DNA from: Anaerolineae bacterium
GTDB lineage: Bacteria > Chloroflexota > Anaerolineae > JAFGEY01
Direction of reading: 5' to 3'
Length of the DNA stretch: 24,078 bases
Assembly (NCBI GenBank): GCA_016929775.1
Contig: JAFGIE010000185.1
Span: 1-24,078, forward strand
Positions 19,049-24,078 of the stretch are shown here, one piece after another. The notes beneath the pieces were generated by a model that was given only the letters and a program-made list of their open reading frames with translations, searched no databases and was not told where the DNA came from. Within the stretch, counting starts at the first letter, position 1, and each line of letters starts with the position of its first letter. Made by a program: the position numbers and the translations under genes.

Positions 19049-19825
19049 ATGTTCGAGCTGACGGACCGGGTCGTGATCGTCGTCGGCGGCGCCGGCTACC
19101 TGGGGAGCGCCGTCTGCCGTGGCTTGCTCGCTCAGGGCGCGCACGTCGTGGTCGCCGACCTCGATGGGGCGAAAGCGATGCAGCTTGCGGCGGGCCTAAG
19201 TGCCGAAGGGGCCACGGATCGCTGCCGCGGCGTGTCCTTTGACCTCCGGGAAGAGGCGTCGATCGCGGCGTTGGTCGACGGTGTGCGCGCCGAGTTCGGT
19301 CAGCTCGACGTCCTGGTCAACGCGACCTATGCGCCGCACGGGGCGCCCCTGCACGAGATCACGGCTGAGGACTTTACGCGTTCGCTGGGGATCAATGTCA
19401 CCGGCAGCTTTCTCTTGGCCCGGCACGCGCGCGAGGCGATGACTAGCAGGGGGAGCATGGTGTTCTTTTCGTCCATGTATGGTCGCGTGGCGCCCGACCC
19501 CGGGCTGTACGAGAAGCCGATGGAGCCGAACCCGATCGAGTACGGCGTATCCAAAGCGGGCATCGACCAGATGATCCGCTACCTGGCTGTCCGCTGGGCC
19601 CCGGACGGCATCCGGGTCAACGGCATCTGTCCCGGTGCGTTCCCGCACCCATCCGTGCAGGAGACCCATCCCCGATTCGCCAAGCGCTTGGCAGCCAAGG
19701 TGCCGATGGGGCGCGTTGGCAGGCAGGAGGAGGTGGTGGGCACGGTGGTCTACCTCGCTTCCGATGCCGCCAGCTATGTCACGGGTCAGATCATCGTCGT
19801 CGACGGAGGGTGGACCGTTCTCTAG
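19049..19825 (+). CDS. Short-chain dehydrogenase/reductase (SDR), last gene of the operon
   Basis: The 258-residue classical SDR has the cofactor motif G13-G-A-G-Y-L-G19, the N-A-T segment at 91-93, N116, active-site S141/S142 and Y165-x-x-x-K169 (YGVSK). The C-terminal VTGQIIVVDGG strand is typical. Asp37 at the end of beta2 (VADLDG) favours NAD over NADP. The ATG follows GGGAGGA (19036-19042). The protein probably oxidises or reduces a sugar-acid hydroxyl made earlier in the pathway. It ends only 15 bases from the stop of the convergent SDR on the other strand; no terminator hairpin is visible in that short gap. Confidence 0.92.
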   Translation: MFELTDRVVIVVGGAGYLGSAVCRGLLAQGAHVVVADLDGAKAMQLAAGLSAEGATDRCRGVSFDLREEASIAALVDGVRAEFGQLDVLVNATYAPHGAPLHEITAEDFTRSLGINVTGSFLLARHAREAMTSRGSMVFFSSMYGRVAPDPGLYEKPMEPNPIEYGVSKAGIDQMIRYLAVRWAPDGIRVNGICPGAFPHPSVQETHPRFAKRLAAKVPMGRVGRQEEVVGTVVYLASDAASYVTGQIIVVDGGWTVL

Positions 19826-19840
19826 GGAAGCAGATTGTTC

Positions 19841-20623
19841 TCACTTGGCTGTGTAGCCACCGTCGACCGGGAGATTGACGCCGGTGACGTACAGCGAGGC
19901 GTCGGAAGCCAAAAAGACGATCGCCCCCTTGAGGTCTGTGTCGTTGGCCATGCGTCCTAGCTGCGTCCGCGCGCTGTACTGCCGCACAAACGGGGCGGGC
20001 TGGTGGTTGAACAGGCCTCCCGGTGAGATGGCGTTGACGCGCACGTTGTGCACCCCAAAGTAGCTGGCACAGAACCGGGTCAAGTTGATCATACCCCCCT
20101 TGTGGAAAAAGTAGTCGGGGTAGTACCCGTGCATGGACGTGCCGTCATAGTTGGCGTTCTCGACGCCCACCATGCCCATCATGGACGCGATGTTGATGAT
20201 CGAGCCACACCGCTGCGCGATCATGACCTCCCCAAAGGCACGGGTCACCGCAAACACCCCGGTCGCATTGATGTGCATGCTGCGATCGAACAGCGCCAGG
20301 TCATCCTCCCAGCCCTGCGCCATGGGACGGGCCACTGCGTTGTTGACGAGCACGTCGACGCGCCCGCTGTGCGCCACGATCTCGTCGCGCAGCGCCAGGA
20401 TGCTTGCTTCATCGCCCTGGTCGTACTGCAGGGCGGTGACGTTCTCGCCTCGCGCGCGATGGGCGGCGGCTACCGTCTCCAGCGCAGGCAGGTTCCGTGA
20501 GGCGATGTAGGTCTCTGCACCCGCCTCGGCCAACGCCGACACGATCTGTCGTCCGTACTGCCCCGCGCCGCCGGTCGCCAATGCTACCTTGCCGTGTAGG
20601 GAAAACGAGTCCAAAACGTTCAC
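19841..20623 (-). CDS. Short-chain dehydrogenase/reductase (SDR), convergent
   Basis: The 260-residue classical SDR is read on the minus strand from a GTG at 20623, with a perfect AAGGAGG ribosome site at 20629-20635. The cofactor motif is T17-G-G-A-G-Q-Y-G24, NNAV is at 94-97, active-site S147 is in NIASMMG and Y171-x-x-x-K175 is in YFFHK. The long loop between Ser and Tyr (MHGYYPDYF) is aromatic-rich. Gluconate-5-dehydrogenase-like or KduD-like sugar acid SDRs are near relatives by pattern. It has its own promoter (separate entry), so it may be expressed independently while serving the same pathway. It is distinct from the + strand SDR, not an obvious recent duplicate. Confidence 0.92.
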   Translation of the reverse strand: MNVLDSFSLHGKVALATGGAGQYGRQIVSALAEAGAETYIASRNLPALETVAAAHRARGENVTALQYDQGDEASILALRDEIVAHSGRVDVLVNNAVARPMAQGWEDDLALFDRSMHINATGVFAVTRAFGEVMIAQRCGSIINIASMMGMVGVENANYDGTSMHGYYPDYFFHKGGMINLTRFCASYFGVHNVRVNAISPGGLFNHQPAPFVRQYSARTQLGRMANDTDLKGAIVFLASDASLYVTGVNLPVDGGYTAK

Positions 20624-20707
20624 GGTATCCTCCTTGACGTGGTGCTCTCAACGCGCGCCTGATGCGAGGCGGGCGTGGGTGTGTAGGCGTTGTGTCGCCG
20701 GGCACCC

Positions 20708-20736
20708 ATTGTACTCGTGCCGGGGAGAGCGGGCAA
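20708..20736 (-). promoter_or_regulatory. Sigma70-type promoter for the minus-strand SDR
   Basis: Read on the minus strand, TTGCCC (20736-20731) is separated by 17 bases from TACAAT (20713-20708). The hexamers match the consensus at 4 of 6 and 5 of 6 positions. The predicted start is about 80 bases before the GTG at 20623. Confidence 0.55.
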
Positions 20737-20934
20737 ATGGGCGCCAGCGCAACCGGCAGTCGCCCGTCGTTGAGCGTCGACGGGAGCTGTGCGTGGCGAT
20801 CGGCTGTCAGGTTGCCACTGTCCCTGTCCTTTGGATGCTGCCTAGACAGAGCGCCGCGTACGGCTCCCCCCAAACGACTGACCATGCGCGCCGAGGCGGC
20901 GAGAACCGCCCATCTGGTTCGGCTCCGTGAGGTC

Positions 20935-20951
20935 CCGGGTTCGCGTCCCGG
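20935..20951 (+). other. tRNA T-arm-like hairpin (possible tRNA remnant)
   Basis: CCGGG-TTCGCGT-CCCGG is a five-pair stem with a seven-base T-loop-like sequence, preceded by AGGT as in a variable loop. The conserved A58 of the loop is C. I could not fold a matching acceptor stem, D-arm or anticodon arm upstream, so this is at most a fragment. Confidence 0.25.
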
Positions 20952-20964
20952 CTTCTGTCTGCGG

Positions 20965-20976
20965 GCCCGATCGGGC
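20965..20976. promoter_or_regulatory. 12-base palindrome next to the -35 box (candidate operator)
   Basis: GCCCGATCGGGC is a perfect inverted repeat ending five bases before the -35 hexamer of the DUF6064 promoter. A dimeric regulator site is plausible but unproven; in GC-rich DNA it may be chance. Confidence 0.35.
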
Positions 20977-20981
20977 AGGTA

Positions 20982-21010
20982 TTCCCACGGGCGAGGATCC
21001 GTGGTATAAT
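20982..21010 (+). promoter_or_regulatory. Extended -10 sigma70-type promoter
   Basis: TTCCCA (20982-20987), a 17-base spacer and a perfect TATAAT (21005-21010) preceded by TGG, which gives an extended -10 (TG at 21002-21003). It points to the gene at 21212 and predicts a leader of about 195 bases. It is the best promoter match I found in the window. Confidence 0.65.
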
Positions 21011-21211
21011 GGGCTCAGTCAGCGCTACCCCCACCACCTAGACGCGCGCCGGGCAGGCACGCCGGAGCTGAAACGACCACAGGACGCTCCCTCTTCTCGC
21101 TGGTCAGACGCGTGTGGCACGCAGGCAGAGGCGAACACTGGCGTCTCCGCTCGGTTGCGTAAACGTGTCGGCTGTGCTCACTATCAGGCTTGTGGTGCAA
21201 GGAGGGCCAAA

Positions 21212-21862
21212 ATGGACATGTCGCTTACGCTCGAACAGCTGTTGGACGTCTTTGCGCGGTACAACCTCGCGATCTGGCCGATGCAGATCGTGGCCTACGT
21301 GCTGGGCCTGGTGGGACTGATCCTCGCCGCGCGGCAGACCCGGTACAGGAACAAGGTCATCGCCGGGATCCTGTCCTTTCTCTGGTTGTGGACCGGGATC
21401 GCGTTTTTCCTGCTCTACTTTGGTCCAGTCTACACTCCTGCTTACGCCTTTGGCGTCTTGTTCATCCTCCAGGGTGCCCTCTTTTTGTACAGCGCCGTCA
21501 AGCCGCAGCTCTCGTTTGGCTTTCGGGCAGACGCCTACGGGATCGTCGGCATCCTGTTCATCGTTTATGCAATGATCGGGTACCCTGTGCTTGGGATTCT
21601 GCTGGGCCACGTGTATCCCCAATCGCCGCCCTTTGGGCTGACCCCATGCCCCAGTGCGGTCTTTACCTTTGGGCTTTTCCTGCTGACCGACAAGAAGGCG
21701 CCGCGGTTGTTCCTTGCGATCCCGTTCCTGTGGGCGCTGAGCGGCGTGATCCCCGTCTCGATCGGCGTGTTCGAGGATGTGGGCCTGATCACGGCGGGTG
21801 TGGTGGGGACGGCGATGGTGCTCTACCGGGACAGCCAGCGGCACGGGGGCGAACTGCAGTAG
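21212..21862 (+). CDS. DUF6064-like polytopic membrane protein
   Basis: The 216-residue protein is strongly hydrophobic, with about six to seven membrane segments near residues 21-40, 49-70, 77-95, 109-131, 146-158, 165-185 and 188-204. Conserved-looking phrases, W-P-M-Q-I-V-A-Y near the N-terminus, L-W-L-W-x-G, G-Y-P-V-L-G, T-P-C-P and P-F-L-W-A-L-S-G, match my recollection of the uncharacterised DUF6064 family. Function is unknown. The ATG at 21212 is selected over the longer upstream frame because AAGGAGG (21199-21205) lies six bases before it and hydrophobic coding character begins there. It is transcribed from the extended -10 promoter. The RecQ-like remnant begins right after its stop codon. 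Confidence 0.82.
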   Translation: MDMSLTLEQLLDVFARYNLAIWPMQIVAYVLGLVGLILAARQTRYRNKVIAGILSFLWLWTGIAFFLLYFGPVYTPAYAFGVLFILQGALFLYSAVKPQLSFGFRADAYGIVGILFIVYAMIGYPVLGILLGHVYPQSPPFGLTPCPSAVFTFGLFLLTDKKAPRLFLAIPFLWALSGVIPVSIGVFEDVGLITAGVVGTAMVLYRDSQRHGGELQ

Positions 21863-21863
21863 A

Positions 21864-22715
21864 TGGAAGGACCGCTCCCGGCGGTATTTCCGCACTCCCA
21901 ATCCCTGGCAGCCCGACATCGAACGCATAGAGCGCTGGACTGCCTTGAGACGCGCCGAGCTGGCACAGATGCAGGCGTATGGCACGCACCAAGGCTGCTT
22001 GATGGAGTTCCTGTCGCGGGCGCTGGACGATCCGTATGCCACGCCCTGTGGCAAGTGCGCGAATTGCACCGGACGGCAACTGCCCACGCAAGTGCCAACT
22101 GCGCTTGTCGCCGAAGCGGTAGAGTTCCTCAAAGGGGATGCGCTCGCGATTGCCCCACGCAAACGCTGGGCTCACGGGCTGTTCCCAGGTCAGCCACTGT
22201 TCATTCCCGATCACGCAAGAAATGAGCCCGGACGCGCCCTATGTGCGTATGGAGATGCCGGTTGGGGGCGGCTGGTCCGCGAGGGCAAGTACCGCCAGGG
22301 ACGCTTTGAGGATGCGCTGATTCGAGCCGCGGCGGAGCTGATCGAGGAACGCTGGAGGCCCGTGCCGGCGCCGGCGTGGATCACGGCGATCCCTTCGCGG
22401 CGCCATCCCACGTTGGTGTATGACCTAGCCCAGCGTCTGGCGACTGTGCTTGGTCTGCCTTTCATCCCCGCGCTGACACGGGCTGTGGCTGCGCCGGAGC
22501 AGAAGACGATGGCAAACAGCTACATGCAGGCGCAGAATGTACGCAATACGCTGCACGCGTTGCCTGGAGCGGTTCGGCCCCAGCCCGTCCTGTTGGTCGA
22601 TGACATCGTCGATTCGCGCTGGACGATGACGATCGCCGGGTGGTTGCTGCGTACGCAGGGGAGTGGTCCTGTGTATCCATTCGTGCTCGCGTGCGCCAGC
22701 CCGCGCAATGGCTGA
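21864..22715 (+). CDS. 5'-truncated RecQ-type helicase C-terminus fused to phosphoribosyltransferase domain (probable remnant)
   Basis: From about 21864 the frame encodes R-T-P-N-P-W and E-R-I-E-R-W, then the RecQ zinc-binding element: M-Q-A-Y at 21969, Cys at 21996, and the C-x-x-C-x-x-C cluster at 22047-22067. After it comes a ComF-like PRTase region with TAIPSRRHPTLV and the PRPP-binding LLVDDIVDSRWTMT (about 22590-22631). In intact homologues of about 700 residues these follow two helicase domains; here the Walker A/B helicase portion is missing. No convincing start codon or ribosome site precedes the homology. A GTG at 21798 is in frame but lies inside the DUF6064 gene, and an internal ATG is at 21969. 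It may be a decayed gene, or a domain still translated by coupling to the DUF6064 stop. The DprA-like gene follows closely. Confidence 0.7.
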   Translation, partial: WKDRSRRYFRTPNPWQPDIERIERWTALRRAELAQMQAYGTHQGCLMEFLSRALDDPYATPCGKCANCTGRQLPTQVPTALVAEAVEFLKGDALAIAPRKRWAHGLFPGQPLFIPDHARNEPGRALCAYGDAGWGRLVREGKYRQGRFEDALIRAAAELIEERWRPVPAPAWITAIPSRRHPTLVYDLAQRLATVLGLPFIPALTRAVAAPEQKTMANSYMQAQNVRNTLHALPGAVRPQPVLLVDDIVDSRWTMTIAGWLLRTQGSGPVYPFVLACASPRNG

Positions 22716-22739
22716 GAGATCGTGAGGGAAGGCGAGGAT

Positions 22740-23723
22740 ATGGATCTGTCGGCAGATGCACAGGCAATGGTCTTGCTCTGCTCGCACCTTGGCATGGGCG
22801 GCTCTCTCGAACTGAAGGCCCTCACGCTGAGGGAATGGAACGATCTGGCGACACGGGTCCACCATTCAACGCTGCAGCGTCCCGCTGCGCTGTTTGGCCT
22901 TGTTGTGGATGACCTCCGGAAAGAGCTTGACATTCCCGAGGCGCTTGCGGAGCGCGTTGTGCGTTTGCTAGAACGCGGCGGTATGTTGGCGATCGAGCTG
23001 GAGCGTCAGAGTTCGCTGGGGATGTGGGTGCTGACGCGGGCTGACGATGCCTATCCAGCGCGATGGCGCCAGCGACTGCAGGGGGCTGCACCGGCTGTCG
23101 TGTTTGGATCTGGGGAGAGGGCGCTGCTTGGCCAACCGGGTGTCGCGGTCGTCGGCTCGCGCAACGTGGATCAGCAGGGCGAGGTCTGCGCTGAGCTGGT
23201 AGGCAGTGCCTGTGCCCTCACCGGGTACGTGTTGTACTCGGGCGGGGCGCGGGGCGTGGACTCGACGGCGACGACCGCTGCGCTGGAGGGACGTGGCACG
23301 GCGGTCGGCGTCCTGGCGCACAGTCTGGAGAGGGCGATCCGCAGCCCTGAGGCGCGGGACGCACTGGCGCGCGGGGACCTCGCCCTGGCAACGCCGTACT
23401 CGCCCGACGCGGGGTTCAGCGTCGGCGCGGCGATGGGGCGGAACAAGCTGATCTATGCTTTGGCAGACTATGCGATCGTCGTTGCCTGCGATGCTGGCAG
23501 AGGCGGTACGTGGGCTGGTGCAACGGAGGCGCTGAAAGCGAGGTGGATCCCTGTCCTCGTGCTGGACGGACCGGATGTGCCAGAGGGGAATCGGTGGCTT
23601 GTCAAGAGGGGCGGCATTCCCTTCTCGATCGACTCGCTGATCGAGGCGGACTCGGTGCGTGAGTGGCTCGCCGTGAAGGCAGAAGCGTTTGCACCTCCAC
23701 CTACCCAGCCCAGACTGCTATAG
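22740..23723 (+). CDS. DprA/Smf-like SLOG-domain protein
   Basis: The 327-residue protein has an N-terminal helical domain (about 1-95), then a Rossmann-like DprA fold. Its landmarks are V-V-G-S-R-N (137-142), the glycine-rich S-G-G-A-R-G-V-D (167-174), M-G-R-N-K-L-I-Y-A-L-A-D (232-243) and GGTWAGATEAL (255-265). These match the nucleotide/ssDNA-binding signatures of DprA/Smf in the SLOG superfamily. Classical DprA loads RecA onto incoming DNA during transformation. SLOG relatives are also found in defence-type gene neighbourhoods. The winged-helix C-terminus of many DprA proteins is absent. An ATG at 22740 with AGGGAAGG (22725-22732) is preferred; a GTG at 22722 is also possible. The RecQ-PRTase remnant ends just upstream, suggesting the two formed one DNA-handling operon. 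Confidence 0.85.
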   Translation: MDLSADAQAMVLLCSHLGMGGSLELKALTLREWNDLATRVHHSTLQRPAALFGLVVDDLRKELDIPEALAERVVRLLERGGMLAIELERQSSLGMWVLTRADDAYPARWRQRLQGAAPAVVFGSGERALLGQPGVAVVGSRNVDQQGEVCAELVGSACALTGYVLYSGGARGVDSTATTAALEGRGTAVGVLAHSLERAIRSPEARDALARGDLALATPYSPDAGFSVGAAMGRNKLIYALADYAIVVACDAGRGGTWAGATEALKARWIPVLVLDGPDVPEGNRWLVKRGGIPFSIDSLIEADSVREWLAVKAEAFAPPPTQPRLL

Positions 23724-23732
23724 CCGTCCAGT

Positions 23733-24078
23733 GGGGACCGCCGTCGTCTCGACGGCACACATGCCAGATGGTGACGGTCTGGTCCAGGAGGGAAAGCTGT
23801 CGTCTCGACGGCAGACGTGCCAGCGGGACGCTGGCGGTCCAAGTGGGTCCGGTAGGGAACGTCGTCGTCTCGACGGCAGACGTGCCAGCGGGACGCTGGC
23901 GGTCCGGTCCAGGAGGAAAAGCTGTCGTCCTGACGGCACACGTGCCAGCAAGACGCTGGCGGTCCGGTTTGGGTGGGAAAGCTGTCGTCTTGACGGCAGA
24001 CATGCCAGCAAGATGCTGTCGGTCTGGGACGACATGGACCGCCGTCGTCTCGACGGCAGACATGCCAGCGGGACGCTG
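23733..24078 (+). repeat. Tandem array of ~60-base double-hairpin units, running off the window
   Basis: The core GTCGTCTCGACGGCA or a close variant starts at 23743, 23799, 23864, 23924, 23984 and 24044, giving spacings of 56, 65, 60, 60 and 60. Each unit carries hairpin 1 (CCGTCG-TCT-CGACGG, e.g. 23741-23755) and usually hairpin 2 (GCCAGCG-GGA-CGCTGGC, e.g. 23819-23835), then a related linker of about 18 bases (GGTCCAGGAGGGAAAGCT type). The first unit lacks the standard second hairpin. Most substitutions between copies keep the stems paired if read as + strand RNA. The array begins within 20 bases of the DprA-like stop. It has no integration signature or unique spacers. A REP-like or structured-RNA repeat is most likely. 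Confidence 0.85.

Larger units (their letters stand above)
20624..21211. other. Intergenic region with divergent promoters and long leader
   Basis: This stretch of about 590 bases separates the minus-strand SDR from the + strand DUF6064-like gene. It holds the two promoters listed separately, a T-arm-like hairpin (20935-20951), a 12-base palindrome (20965-20976) and a leader of about 195 bases (21017-21211). No open frame in it has coding character or a recognisable product. The leader is GC-rich and can fold, but I recognise no known riboswitch class. Confidence 0.6.

Noticed and set aside
20884..20960. A functional tRNA gene around the T-arm-like hairpin
   Set aside because: No acceptor, D-arm or anticodon stem could be paired at proper distances and the conserved loop A58 is absent.
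23468..24063. Minus-strand repetitive proteins over the repeat array
   Set aside because: The repeated peptide frames are broken by 56- and 65-base units, no ribosome site precedes them, and they overlap the end of the DprA-like gene. They are translations of a non-coding repeat.
23741..24078. CRISPR array
   Set aside because: Repeats are degenerate, spacing varies from 56 to 65, the linkers resemble one another instead of being unique spacers, and no cas gene is present.

Overview
This is a high-GC bacterial window. Its gene content (a very large sugar-acid and amino-sugar catabolic operon, a RecQ-type helicase C-terminus joined to a phosphoribosyltransferase domain, a DUF6064-like membrane protein and hairpin-rich intergenic repeats) suggests a Chloroflexota-type heterotroph. 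This assignment is an inference from gene families; no rRNA or other marker is present.

Region 1 (1-19825, + strand) is one apparent operon of 16 tightly packed genes, with gaps from -4 to about 100 bases. In order they encode: enolase-superfamily acid-sugar dehydratase (5' end outside the window), D-2-hydroxyacid dehydrogenase-like protein, beta-propeller glycosidase-like protein, amidohydrolase/class III aminotransferase fusion, MttB-family methyltransferase, Gfo/Idh/MocA dehydrogenase, UroD/MtaA-family protein, HpcH/HpaI aldolase, BNR/sialidase-like protein, second beta-propeller protein, NagA-like deacetylase, FGGY kinase, NagB-like protein, neutral-ceramidase-like hydrolase, aldo/keto reductase and SDR. 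A reasonable reading is uptake of an unusual, possibly N-acetylated or methylated, sugar derivative followed by intracellular hydrolysis, oxidation, deacetylation, phosphorylation, dehydration and retro-aldol cleavage. No transporter or regulator is visible, so the operon probably begins before base 1. Several enzymes have altered catalytic residues: the hydroxyacid dehydrogenase has Tyr for the usual Glu, the NagB-like protein has Thr for Asp, and the UroD-like protein lacks the H-x-C zinc motif. Repurposed family members are therefore likely, and the pathway looks undescribed.

Region 2 (19841-21211) holds a convergent SDR gene on the minus strand with its own sigma70-like promoter, then about 590 bases without a gene. 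That gap contains a tRNA T-arm-like hairpin, a 12-base palindrome, a strong extended -10 promoter and a long leader.

Region 3 (21212-24078) holds a DUF6064-like membrane protein, a 5'-truncated RecQ C-terminus/PRTase remnant directly against it, a DprA/Smf-like SLOG protein, and a tandem array of at least six ~60-base units. Each unit has two small hairpins, and base changes between copies mostly preserve pairing in + strand RNA. The array runs off the window end.
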